Source: Planctomycetota bacterium (GTDB taxonomy: Bacteria; Planctomycetota; UBA1135; GCA-002686595). Taken from it: DNA of 64,000 nucleotides. Each line of letters opens with the position of its first letter. Positions within the stretch are counted from its first letter, which is position 1. The DNA lies in contig JABACD010000007.1 of assembly GCA_014237855.1 (NCBI GenBank), forward strand, positions 1 to 64,000. Reading direction: 5' to 3'. Both the position numbers and the translations under genes were made by a program. Shown here in pieces: positions 9,576 through 17,921 of the stretch. The notes under the pieces were generated by a model. It was not told the DNA's origin, did no database searches, and saw only the letters and a program-made list of their open reading frames with translations.

Positions 9576-10704
9576 CGCCATCGTGATCGGTGTTGGGGCC
9601 GTCGGGAGCGCGACTCTCAATGAGCTTGCGCGACGGGGCGCCAAGGTCCTGGGTTTGGAACGTCATGAGCCTGGACATGATCGCGGCAGCTCTCACGGAC
9701 AGACCAGGGCGATTCGCCTGGCCTATTCCGAACACCCGGACTACGTACCGCTGTTGCGGCGCACATTCGAGCTCTGGCGAGAGCTAGATGGGCGGCACAA
9801 GGCAGCTCTCTACTCCGAGTGCGGAGTTCTCGAGGCTGGGCCCGCAGGAGGGGAGCTGGTCTCTGGTGTGCTGCTCTCTGCAGAAGAGCATGGGCTGGAG
9901 GTGGAACGGATGAGCGCCAGCGCCCTGCGTGAAAGGCTCCCCGGAGTCCACCTTCCCAGGGAGATGGAGGCTCTGATCGAGCCGGTTGCCGGCTACTTGA
10001 GGGTCGAGGAGGCCATTCGGGCCATGGCACAGGAGGCTTGCGGGAGGGGCGCCAACCTGCGAACGCAGACCTGCGTGGACTCGTGGGAGGATCGGGGAGG
10101 CTCGTTTGTCGTGCACTCAGGCGCACAGAGCTGGCAGACCAGCCGCCTGCTTCTCGCTCAGGGTGCCTGGTCCTCGGCCTCCCTCTTGGAGCTGGGTATT
10201 CAGCTTGAGGTCGTCCGCAAACCCCAGCTCTGGTTTCGCACCGCGAGCAGTGACTACCTGCCGGAGGCGGGCTTCATGCCCTTCATCGTGGAGACCCTTG
10301 CTGGTGAGATTCACTATGGCTTTCCGCAGCTCGACGAACGTGGAGTCAAGGTAGCCGAGCACTCGCGAGGTGCTCCCGTGACGGACCCCTCAAGTCTCGA
10401 TCGCGAACTTCACCCACAGGACCTGACAGCGGTGACCGCCTTCCTAAGCGAGCACCTGCCCGGAATCAGCTCTGATTGTGTGGCTCATCAGGTCTGCATG
10501 TACACCAGGAGTCCGGACGAGCACTTCATTGTCGAGCGCCATCCATTGCACGAAGGACTCGTCCACGCTGCGGGCCTCTCAGGTCACGGCTTCAAGTTCG
10601 CGCCGGTGCTGGGGGAGATCCTGGCCGACCTGGCCCTCGAGCAGGGAACAGCCCATCCCATCGATTTCTTCTCCAGCGCGCGCTTCGATTCTGCGAGCTC
10701 CTGA
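9562..10704 (+). CDS. Monomeric sarcosine oxidase / N-methyl-tryptophan oxidase family flavoenzyme
   Basis: 380 residues. The FAD-binding motif GVGAVGS starts right after the initiator ATG, which supports this start. The GSSHGQTRAIRLAY segment at about 44-57 is characteristic of the MSOX/SolA group of the DAO family. Near the C-terminus QVCMYTRSPDEHF carries Cys312, at the position where MSOX attaches FAD covalently, followed by GLSGHGFKFAP. The expected reaction is oxidative demethylation of an N-methyl amino acid, giving formaldehyde and hydrogen peroxide; the actual substrate cannot be read from sequence. There is no signal peptide, so it is cytoplasmic. It overlaps the end of the exported cytochrome dehydrogenase by 14 bases, so the two are probably co-transcribed. 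It is convergent with the candidate selenoprotein gene: the two stop codons are adjacent. Confidence 0.84.
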   Translation: MESYDAIVIGVGAVGSATLNELARRGAKVLGLERHEPGHDRGSSHGQTRAIRLAYSEHPDYVPLLRRTFELWRELDGRHKAALYSECGVLEAGPAGGELVSGVLLSAEEHGLEVERMSASALRERLPGVHLPREMEALIEPVAGYLRVEEAIRAMAQEACGRGANLRTQTCVDSWEDRGGSFVVHSGAQSWQTSRLLLAQGAWSSASLLELGIQLEVVRKPQLWFRTASSDYLPEAGFMPFIVETLAGEIHYGFPQLDERGVKVAEHSRGAPVTDPSSLDRELHPQDLTAVTAFLSEHLPGISSDCVAHQVCMYTRSPDEHFIVERHPLHEGLVHAAGLSGHGFKFAPVLGEILADLALEQGTAHPIDFFSSARFDSASS

Positions 10705-11214
10705 TCAGCTACCCTCAAAGCTCGCCAGACCAAGAGCTAGCTGTTCGAGCACAGCCTCTGCGGGGATCTCGCCGGCGACTGGATTTCCATCCAGCCGGCC
10801 TGCCAGGTCCCTCGAGCTGTGATCATGCACACGCAGTACCGGGTAGCTTCCATGGGACTCACCGAAACGCCGGTAGGGCTCAGGGCGTGCCAGGGTGTCC
10901 ACGAATATCGGCACGAAGCTGCCGCTCACCAGGATGACCTGAGGGTCGCTGAGCGGACCGCTCGCGAAGGACTGGCAACCCCTTCAACCAGGGTTCTCAC
11001 CGAAGTGGACCCAGAGTGGTTTCCCAACGGCACGGGCCTGAGCAAGGGCCACCTCGTAATCAACATACCAGTCGACCCCGCCAATTCGTACCTGCATCTC
11101 ACTGGCCGCCAGGGCTCCAGAGCCGCCCATGCTCTCACTCTGGCAGCCCCCGAGGAGCGCCCCGAAGAACAGGGCTGCGCCAAGTGAGAGCGCCTGCAGT
11201 CCGGAGCTGGTCAC
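10705..11214 (-). CDS. Thioredoxin-fold lipoprotein with in-frame UGA: candidate selenoprotein with U-x-x-C motif
   Basis: 169 residues when the UGA at 10986-10984 is read as Sec. The GTG start at 11214 shares its first G with the TAG stop of the upstream oxidoreductase, with AGG about 8-10 bases ahead. Residues 1-24 are a lipoprotein signal ending LLGGC (Cys24). The sequence before the UGA, KPLWVHFGENPG, is the strand leading into a thioredoxin active site. The UGA is codon 77 and is followed by R-G-C80, giving U77-R-G-C80. After it, in the same frame, come PLSDPQV, FVPIFVDTL and the cis-Pro loop SYPVLRV (Pro125), all as expected for a Trx fold. Downstream bases form a SECIS-like hairpin. 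An ordinary gene caller would split this into two short ORFs. Alternatives are a nonsense-mutated gene or a sequencing error. Probable role: a membrane-anchored thiol or peroxide redox protein. Confidence 0.78.
10943..10986 (-). promoter_or_regulatory. Candidate bacterial SECIS element after UGA codon 77
   Basis: Counting the U of UGA as 1, bases 6-12 (GGGUUGC) pair with 38-44 (GCGACCC), with one G-U. An upper stem, 24-28 (GAGCG), pairs with 32-36 (CGCUC) and leaves loop GUC at 29-31; opening the last pair gives the pentaloop GGUCC. The apical G and U sit 25-26 bases after the UGA. This fits the bacterial SECIS model as I know it: a hairpin inside the coding region with a G near the start of the apical loop, read by SelB. 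The internal loop on the 5' side is large (11 bases), so the lower stem may not matter. Pairing was judged by eye only. Confidence 0.6.
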
Positions 11215-12524
11215 TAGAACACCTGAGTAGCGCCGGGCATGGGAATGGGGTAGCGGCCCTCTGCATCGGGCAGGCTCGGCGGGATGCCATCCCATTCATA
11301 AGCCGAGGGTACCAGCGCGAGCTCTGAGCCCATGGCCTGCTCCCAGCTGATCTCACGACCCGAGTAGGTGGCCATACGTCCGAGGATCGCCGTCAGTGTG
11401 CTCTTGGCCCCGTTCTCACTCTCGTTGTGGGGGATGTCATTGCGGATGGCATGAAACAGGCGATCGTGTTCAACCTGGTAGGCGTTGGGGACCTCGTCGC
11501 GATAGCGCCAGTCCCAACCACCAGTGCCCTCGATCCTGCCCGCGCCAACGTTGGCGCTGCCAGCCGTTCCATGCGCATGCTCCGAGACGCTGCTCCAGGC
11601 ATTCGGAATGTGCCGACACTGACTCAACAGCTTGGTGCCGTTCTCGTAGGTGTACTCGACCACGTGATGATCAAAGATCTCGCCGTACTCAGGACCTGTC
11701 CGCACCTGCCGACCGCCCTGGCCTTGGGCGCGCACGGGATAGTCACCCATGATCCAGTTGCAGACGTCGAGATTATGAATGTGCTGTTCGACGATGTGGT
11801 CACCGCAGAGCCAGTTGAAGTAGTACCAGTTGCGCATCTGATACTCCATTTCCGACTGCTCAGCTTCGCGCTGACGAACCCAGACACCGGCGCTGTCCCA
11901 GTAGGCACGCAACAAGACGATGTCACCGATCGCTCCCTCCTGGATCCTCCGAATGGTCTCCTGGTAACGAGCATCGTGATGTCGCTGGAGGCCCACACCT
12001 ACTTTCAGGCCCTTCTCGGAGGCAGCGCGCCCTGCGCGTAGAACCCGCCGAATGCCGGGCCCATCTACCGCCACGGGCTTCTCCATGAACACGTGTCGGC
12101 CCTTGTCCACTGCGTACTCGAAGTGGATCGGGCGGAATCCTGGCGGGGTGGTCAGGATGACCACATCCAGGTCGAGGTCGATCAGCTCTCGGTAGGCATC
12201 GAAGCCGACGAAGCGCCTGTCCTCAGGAACGTCCACCCTGTCGGGTTGGCTCGTCTGAAGGTTCGCCAGGCTGCCTTCGAGTCGATCACTAAAGGCATCG
12301 GCCATGGCCACCAGGCGGACATTACCCTCGGTGGAGAGCGCCTGATTTGCAGCTCCTGTTCCCCGGCCACCACAACCAATCAGACCAACTCTCAGCTCAT
12401 CATCGCCTCGCGCTACCGTCCCACTCGCTCGCAGGGGACCGGTCAGCAGGCTGGAGCCCGCCAGGGCCACCGATGAATTCCTGAGGAACTGACGACGGGA
12501 ATAACTCGATTTGGACGGAGCCAT
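11214..12524 (-). CDS. Tat-exported Gfo/Idh/MocA family oxidoreductase
   Basis: 436 residues from the ATG at 12524, preceded by GAGGA at a good distance. Longer in-frame starts exist but add sequence before the export signal. The twin-arginine signal SRRQFLR is followed by a hydrophobic stretch ending near GPLRASG. The Rossmann motif is GLIGCGGRGTGAA, and the cofactor-loop motif MEKPVAVD belongs to the family's usual EKP. HIHNLDVCNWIMGDYP and the C-terminal beta sheet are typical of the planctomycete-rich branch with Tat signals. It would be an NAD(P)-dependent sugar or cyclitol dehydrogenase working in the periplasm with a preloaded cofactor. The stop codon shares one base with the GTG of the candidate selenoprotein, so the two genes are almost surely translated together. 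Confidence 0.88.
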   Translation of the reverse strand: MAPSKSSYSRRQFLRNSSVALAGSSLLTGPLRASGTVARGDDELRVGLIGCGGRGTGAANQALSTEGNVRLVAMADAFSDRLEGSLANLQTSQPDRVDVPEDRRFVGFDAYRELIDLDLDVVILTTPPGFRPIHFEYAVDKGRHVFMEKPVAVDGPGIRRVLRAGRAASEKGLKVGVGLQRHHDARYQETIRRIQEGAIGDIVLLRAYWDSAGVWVRQREAEQSEMEYQMRNWYYFNWLCGDHIVEQHIHNLDVCNWIMGDYPVRAQGQGGRQVRTGPEYGEIFDHHVVEYTYENGTKLLSQCRHIPNAWSSVSEHAHGTAGSANVGAGRIEGTGGWDWRYRDEVPNAYQVEHDRLFHAIRNDIPHNESENGAKSTLTAILGRMATYSGREISWEQAMGSELALVPSAYEWDGIPPSLPDAEGRYPIPMPGATQVF

Positions 12525-12695
12525 GATGTCCTCGCTGGGGGGCTGGCGTTCTGGGGAGAGCTGGAAGAGCGAACTTCCTCGGTCAGCTACTCTGGCGGTC
12601 CCAGGCCTTCTTGACCAGGGGCAATTAGGTCCGTCAGCCGCCGAAATACCGTCCGGGGGGGCGACACCGGAGCGGCCATTGCTGAAAATGAAGTC

Positions 12696-13892
12696 ATGCA
12701 TCAGCTCCTTCGCGCCCTCCTGCTGCTCCTCTTGACTGCCTGTGCTTCCCCCGAAGGCAGTATCCGGCTGATCGAAACAAGGCCCCTAGAGACATCCCTG
12801 GGCAGTGAAGATCTCCCTGACTATCACGCCGTCTGGCTGGAGATGATCGATGGCTCCCAGAAGAGCCTCGACCTGGCCTACTTCTACGCCAGCAACGAGG
12901 CCGGGAGTCGGCTCGAATCCGTGATCCTGGCCATCGAGGCTGCCGCCTCCAGGGGAGTGCAGGTCCGGTTCCTGGCGGACGTCCGCTTTCACGGAACCTA
13001 TCCGGACACTCTCGATCGGCTCTCGGCCATGAACGGCTGTGAGGTTCGCCTGCTCGATCTCACGGAGCGTACCGGTGGTGTCTTGCACGCGAAGCTCCTC
13101 CTAGCCGATGGCGAGCGAACCTGCCTGGGAAGTGCCAACTTCGACTGGCGCTCCCTCGAGCACATCCAGGAGTTGGGTGTTGACGTCAGGAGCAAGGCAA
13201 TCACTGAGGCCCTGGGGAGTGTGTTTGAGCTGGACTGGGCCCTGGCCGCGGGCCAGTCGAACCAGGAGACCCTTTCCACGGAGCGACCTTTTCCTGTCGC
13301 CCTGCACGCCGCCGATCACACGGAGGTGCTCGTCACCCCTGTTGTCAGCCCTCAAGACCTCCTGAGCGACATGGTCGAGTGGGACCTTCCCCATCTCCTC
13401 AGCTGGATCGATGGTGCTGAGGATGAAGTCCTCCTTCAGGTTCTGACCTTTCGCATGCAAGGGCGTGACGGAGAGCGCTTTGAGGCCATGGAGTCCGCAC
13501 TCCTGCGAGCCGCCGCCCGTGGCGTGAAGGTCAGGCTGCTGGTCTCGGATTGGTGCAAGCGCTCTGGGACCATCGAGGATCTCCAGGCTCTCGCCAGGAT
13601 CCCCAATGTGCACATCCGCATGATGACCATTCCGCCAGCGGAGCGCGGGCACATCCCCTTCGCCAGGGTCATCCACGCCAAGTACCTGGTTGTCGATCGC
13701 TCTCGTGGCTGGATCGGTAGCAGCAACTGGGAACGATCCTATTTCCACGAGAGCCGTAACGTTGGCCTGCTCCTCGAGGGCGGGTCATTCGCCGAGAGGA
13801 TGGCGCGCTACTTCGAGGAGGGTTGGACCAGTCGATATGCGTACAAGCTTGATCCAGAGGCTACCTATCTGGCTCCACGGGTTGGGGAATAG
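12696..13892 (+). CDS. Phospholipase D / cardiolipin synthase-like lipoprotein
   Basis: 398 residues with two complete HKD motifs: His131-A-Lys...Asp in HAKLLLADGERTCLGSANFD, and His327-A-Lys...Asp in HAKYLVVDRSRGWIGSSNWE. This bilobed arrangement is that of PLD-superfamily phosphatidyltransferases and phospholipases such as cardiolipin synthase. The N-terminus is a short hydrophobic stretch ending LLLTAC (Cys16), a good lipobox, so the enzyme is probably anchored outside the cytoplasm. Most cardiolipin synthases instead have two N-terminal transmembrane helices, so this looks like an exported PLD of ClsC/YmdC-like or nuclease type; the substrate is open. It is divergent from the Gfo/Idh/MocA gene, with 171 bases between the starts, a space that must hold both promoters. 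Confidence 0.84.
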   Translation: MHQLLRALLLLLLTACASPEGSIRLIETRPLETSLGSEDLPDYHAVWLEMIDGSQKSLDLAYFYASNEAGSRLESVILAIEAAASRGVQVRFLADVRFHGTYPDTLDRLSAMNGCEVRLLDLTERTGGVLHAKLLLADGERTCLGSANFDWRSLEHIQELGVDVRSKAITEALGSVFELDWALAAGQSNQETLSTERPFPVALHAADHTEVLVTPVVSPQDLLSDMVEWDLPHLLSWIDGAEDEVLLQVLTFRMQGRDGERFEAMESALLRAAARGVKVRLLVSDWCKRSGTIEDLQALARIPNVHIRMMTIPPAERGHIPFARVIHAKYLVVDRSRGWIGSSNWERSYFHESRNVGLLLEGGSFAERMARYFEEGWTSRYAYKLDPEATYLAPRVGE

Positions 13893-13998
13893 GCCCTCGC
13901 CGGTAAGCTTTCCGGGTTGTGGTATCCTGGCGTAGCGCGCATGCGCCTCACCGATCCCCAGGGAGCTGTATCCCCTGCCACGACCCTGCCGAGCCACG

Positions 13999-14862
13999 AT
14001 GAGACTATCCCTGCTCACCCTCACACTTCTTGCAATCGCACTCCCGGCAGCCGCCCAGGAGACCTGTGGACTGCCCCTCGTGACGGTCACGGTCACGCCC
14101 GACCCAGCCCCCATAGGCACTCCCGTCCTGGTGACCCTGACGAACAACTCGAGCAGCACCATTCAGCTTCCCACGAGCTGTACCTATCAATCCGTACATG
14201 AGGCTGAGAGCTGCAGCAACTCCGTGGTGCTGGCACCCTTCTGTGCCCAGGTCTTCACCCCGATTGCTCCCGGTCAATCCAGCTTCATGACCTGGAATCA
14301 GGACGACGGCTCCGGCATCCAGGTTGCAGCAGGCCCCTACGCCATCTCCATCAGCTACTGGGATGAGACCTTCAGTACCCAGTACTCTTGCTGCCCGTCG
14401 GTACTGCTTGGCCCCGGATCAGGGACGGGCTATTGCCATGGGGGGTCATCGGGGTTCCCGTGCCCTTGTGGAAACAACGGCACCGGCGACGAGGGCTGCG
14501 CCAATAGCACAGGGAGCGGTGCAGCCCTGAGCGGGTCAGGAGCTGCAGACACGACCGCGGATACCCTGGTGCTGTCTGCCGAGCAATGCCCGAGCCATGT
14601 TCCAGGACTTTTCTTCAGTGGCCCCGGTCAGCTGGCAGGTCTGCCCTTCGGAGATGGACTGCGCTGCGTGGCGGGCCCCATCAGGCGACTCGGTGTGGTT
14701 TCCACCAGTGCAGCTGGAATCGCTCAGACTCCCTGGACCCTGTCGGTTCTCGAGGGCCTGAACCCTGGGGATGTGCGTAACTACCAGTACTGGTATCGAG
14801 ATGTACCGGGACCCTGTAATTCGGGCTTCAACACCACGAACGGGCAGAACGTTCAGTGGTGA
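13999..14862 (+). CDS. Secreted protein with recurrent Cys-containing C-terminal domain
   Basis: 287 residues. Residues 1-20 are a clean Sec signal peptide ending AAAQ. Residues about 22-140 resemble an extracellular immunoglobulin-like fold (TVTVTPDPAPIGTPVLVTL), rich in Cys. Residues about 146-287 form a domain also found at the C-termini of the proteins at 49498-51564 and 56463-58826: CPCGN, then GC-N, GxGA-L, the core FGDGLRCV and the end YQYWYRD...C...GFN..NG..V.W. The enzyme role, if any, is unknown; this is the smallest of the three carriers. The 10-base palindrome GCGCATGCGC at 13937-13946 lies in its leader. Confidence 0.75.
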   Translation: MRLSLLTLTLLAIALPAAAQETCGLPLVTVTVTPDPAPIGTPVLVTLTNNSSSTIQLPTSCTYQSVHEAESCSNSVVLAPFCAQVFTPIAPGQSSFMTWNQDDGSGIQVAAGPYAISISYWDETFSTQYSCCPSVLLGPGSGTGYCHGGSSGFPCPCGNNGTGDEGCANSTGSGAALSGSGAADTTADTLVLSAEQCPSHVPGLFFSGPGQLAGLPFGDGLRCVAGPIRRLGVVSTSAAGIAQTPWTLSVLEGLNPGDVRNYQYWYRDVPGPCNSGFNTTNGQNVQW

Positions 14863-14920
14863 TCGGCCACTGGTGCGCTGGAGGCTGCCGGTAAGCGCCC
14901 ACGCTCTGTAGGCTGTGGCA

Positions 14921-16435
14921 ATGAAACCCAGCCACAGCCTGCTCTCCAGTCTCCATTTCGGGCTCTTCTCCTTGGCCTGCTTGCTCCCCGGCCTTGACGA
15001 GGAGGGTGGAGCCACCACCCGTCCCGCTGCTGAAGCGGCGCCCAACATTGTCTATATCCTGGCCGATGACCTGGGCTATGGCGAGGTAGGAGCCTACGGC
15101 CAGACCAGAATTCGGACTCCCCATCTCGATCGTCTCGCGGGCGAGGGAATGATCTTCAGCCAGCACTACTCGGGCAGTCCAGTCTGCGCGCCTTCTCGCT
15201 GCGTGCTGCTCACGGGGCTTCACACCGGCCACGCGGTGGTGCGCAACAACTGGGAGAACGGTGGCTGGGAACAAGGTGCCCCCGAGGGGCAGTTCCCGCT
15301 TCCCGAAGAGGCCATCACGATTGCCGAGCTCCTGAGAGAAGGGGACTACAAGACCGGCGCCTTCGGCAAGTGGGGCAACGGTGGTCCGCAGACCAGCGGA
15401 CACCCCCTGGCTCAGGGCTTTGACAGCTTCCTGGGGTACCTCTGCCAGAGGCAGGCGCACAACTATTATCCCACCCACCTGTGGAAGGACAACGAGCGCC
15501 TCGATCTCGAGGGCAATGACTGGTTCGCCTCCCATCAGAAGCTCACGGAGCCCCTTGAGAGCGATGATGACTACTACGAGCGCTACTCTCGTCAGTCCTT
15601 CGCCACTGACGCCATGATCGAGGGGGCCCTGGAATTCATCGACGAGAACAAGGAGCGGCCCTTCTTCTTGTACTACGCCAGCCCCGTTCCGCACGCAGCG
15701 CTCCAGGTTCCACGTGAGGAGGTCGAGAAGTACGCGGGAGCCTTCGAGGAGACCGCCTACCTCGGCGAGAAGGGTTACCTCCCGCATCCAACGCCTCGAG
15801 CAGCCTACGCCGCCATGGTCTCCCGGATGGACTCGAACATCGGGCGGATTCTCGAGCGCCTCGAGCGATACGATCTGGCAGAGAGGACGGTGGTCATGTT
15901 CTCCAGCGACAATGGGCCGACCTTCAACGGGGGCACCGACTCGACCTTCTTCAACAGCGCTGCGGGGATGCGTGGTCTCAAGTGCAGCGTCTATGAAGGA
16001 GGGCTCCGCGTACCCTTTATTGTTCGCTGGCCAGGGCAGGTGGAAGCCGGGGTTCAATCCGCACACCTGAGCGCCTTCCAGGACATCCTGCCAACCGTGG
16101 TCGAGCTAGCAGGCATGGAAGTCGAGGTGCCGACTGATGGCAAGAGCCTCCTCCCGACCTTGTTGGGCCTGGAAGGGCAACAGGAACACGAGTTCCTCTA
16201 CTGGGAGTATGCGGGCCAGCAGGCCATCCGCCGTGGCCCCTGGAAGGGGGTTCGTTCTGCGCTGCGCAAGGGTGATCTCTCCCTGCAGCTCTACAACCTC
16301 GAGGACGACCCCACAGAATCACGTGATGTGGCGGCTGATCATCCGGAGCTCTGCACCGAACTCGAGCAACTACTCGCTCGCGAGCACGTGCCCTCCACGG
16401 ACTTTCCCCTCCCTGGAGTGGATACCAAGCAATGA
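14921..16435 (+). CDS. Secreted arylsulfatase (formylglycine type)
   Basis: 504 residues. The N-terminus has a signal peptide with SLACLLPG. The sulfatase start NIVYILADDLGYGEVGAYG gives the metal-binding Asp pair at 49-50. The modification motif is C89-A-P-S-R93 followed by LLTG, so the Cys would be converted to formylglycine. KTGAFGKWGNGG and SSDNGPT at the second metal site are also present. It should hydrolyse sulfate esters of polysaccharides or small molecules outside the cytoplasm. The ATG at 14921 is preferred over the in-frame GTG at 14915; GTAGG lies just upstream. Its stop overlaps the ATG of the DUF1080 gene (ATGA), so the pair is translationally coupled. Confidence 0.9.
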   Translation: MKPSHSLLSSLHFGLFSLACLLPGLDEEGGATTRPAAEAAPNIVYILADDLGYGEVGAYGQTRIRTPHLDRLAGEGMIFSQHYSGSPVCAPSRCVLLTGLHTGHAVVRNNWENGGWEQGAPEGQFPLPEEAITIAELLREGDYKTGAFGKWGNGGPQTSGHPLAQGFDSFLGYLCQRQAHNYYPTHLWKDNERLDLEGNDWFASHQKLTEPLESDDDYYERYSRQSFATDAMIEGALEFIDENKERPFFLYYASPVPHAALQVPREEVEKYAGAFEETAYLGEKGYLPHPTPRAAYAAMVSRMDSNIGRILERLERYDLAERTVVMFSSDNGPTFNGGTDSTFFNSAAGMRGLKCSVYEGGLRVPFIVRWPGQVEAGVQSAHLSAFQDILPTVVELAGMEVEVPTDGKSLLPTLLGLEGQQEHEFLYWEYAGQQAIRRGPWKGVRSALRKGDLSLQLYNLEDDPTESRDVAADHPELCTELEQLLAREHVPSTDFPLPGVDTKQ

Positions 16436-17655
16436 GAAGAGCTTCGAGTCGTGGCCTGGCAACGGGAGCGCAGTGCATCGTCTTGACGACCATGGGCCTG
16501 GCTGCCCTCATGACCGAGAGCACCCTGGCAGTGGGGCTCAGGTCTGATGAGGTCACCACCCACCCTCAAGAGCACGAGGGGTGGATTGATCTTCTGGGAG
16601 GCGACCTCGACAGCAACTGGCGGGTCTCCAACTGCGCAGCCTCGACCTTCACGCTCGTACCAGACCCTGCTGATGCGGACAGCCGGATGTTGCTGTGCAC
16701 TGGCCTGCCTACAGGGGTGATGCGCACCTCCAAGATGTACGAGAACTTCCTGGTTGAGTTCGAGTGGAGGCACATGACCACTGGCTGGGGAGCCAATGCT
16801 GGCTTCTTCCTCTGGTCCGATCCACTTCCCGCCCTCGGGGTCCCCTTCACTCGAAGCGTTGAGGTCCAGGTGGCCAACTTCGATCACAATTCAGATTGGT
16901 ATACCCGTCATGGGGATGTCTTTCCTATCCACGGCGCGGTCATGTCTCCTGATCCAAGATTCGGCCGCTGGCCTCGGGGATCGAGATCCCTCCCGCTGGA
17001 GTTTCGCGCCAAGGGCACCGGCCAATGGAATCACTATCGCATCACCTGCATCGATGGCACGGTCCAGGTGGAGCTAAATGGGCGACTGGTCAGCGCCGGT
17101 TACCATGCAGCTCCTCGCAAGGGCTACCTCTGTATCGAGTCCGAGGGCGGAGAGGTCCACTTCCGTGGTATGCGGCTGCTCCCCTTGCCCGCTGCAGGGC
17201 GTGAACTGGCTGCTGCGGAGATAGCGAACTCGCTACCGGACTCTGCCCGAGTTCTGCCACTCTACGATGGCCTGGACCTCAGCCCCTGGGAGACGGACCA
17301 GCAGCAGGCCTGGGTGCTGAAGGATTGGATTCTCGCGGGAGTCTCGCCAGGAGTCCTGACCAGGGACCTCCCGGCCGGAGACCTGGAGGTGCGCCTGGAC
17401 TGGCGTTTCAAGAAAGATGCAGCCGGCGCCATTCCCACGAACCTGCCCCTGGAGTTAGGTGGGTTGAGGGTTCCCGGCATGATGCGCCCAGCCGGAGAGT
17501 GGAACCGACTGGTGGCCAGCCATACGGCTGGTAGCTGGACGCTCCTCTTGAATGGAACAGAGCTGCCCGGGCCTTCCATCAAGGAGAGGCAGCTCTCGTT
17601 GGTGGTTGACTCCCGGCCCGTGGATTTCGCCAGCGTCCTGCTGATCACACCCTGA
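16432..17655 (+). CDS. Exported DUF1080 (3-keto-disaccharide hydrolase-like) protein
   Basis: 407 residues beginning in an ATGA overlap with the sulfatase. The first 35 residues are a long signal sequence. Residues about 45-255 form a concanavalin-like DUF1080 domain: GWIDLLGGDLDSNWRV at its start, then FEWRHMTTGWGANAGFFL, SVEVQVANFDHNSDWYTRHG and the closing GYLCIESEGGEVHFRGMRL. A second, shorter and more divergent copy appears to occupy about 265-407 (LYDGLDLSPWETD ... WNRLVASHTAGSWTLLLNG). DUF1080 proteins are common beside sulfatases and glycosidases in planctomycetes, and some act on 3-keto sugars. Coupling to the sulfatase suggests both act on one sulfated glycan, which is inference. 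Confidence 0.8.
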   Translation: MRRASSRGLATGAQCIVLTTMGLAALMTESTLAVGLRSDEVTTHPQEHEGWIDLLGGDLDSNWRVSNCAASTFTLVPDPADADSRMLLCTGLPTGVMRTSKMYENFLVEFEWRHMTTGWGANAGFFLWSDPLPALGVPFTRSVEVQVANFDHNSDWYTRHGDVFPIHGAVMSPDPRFGRWPRGSRSLPLEFRAKGTGQWNHYRITCIDGTVQVELNGRLVSAGYHAAPRKGYLCIESEGGEVHFRGMRLLPLPAAGRELAAAEIANSLPDSARVLPLYDGLDLSPWETDQQQAWVLKDWILAGVSPGVLTRDLPAGDLEVRLDWRFKKDAAGAIPTNLPLELGGLRVPGMMRPAGEWNRLVASHTAGSWTLLLNGTELPGPSIKERQLSLVVDSRPVDFASVLLITP

Positions 17656-17921
17656 CGCTCTACCCGTCGCCGCCCCATCTCTCTCCCGGCAAGTCCAGCA
17701 GCACACCGATGGCTGTCAAGACCAGCAGCGACAGCCCATTGAAAGCACGCTCAACCCCGTAGCCACGTGGCCCCAGGCTGCGGCCCCGTTGACGCTGGGC
17801 CCCTGAAGGGGAAGCGGAACCCTGGGCAAGGGGCACACCCAGGCCCCAATCAGCAGCTGTGGTTCCTGGAATTCCCGCAGGAGTAGCCACCGATGAGAGC
17901 TCGCAGCTTATCGTGGACGCC

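Noticed and set aside
10705-11295. A frameshift or two separate small genes at the thioredoxin-like locus
   Set aside because: The halves are in the same frame with one UGA between them; the second half has no signal or plausible start of its own.
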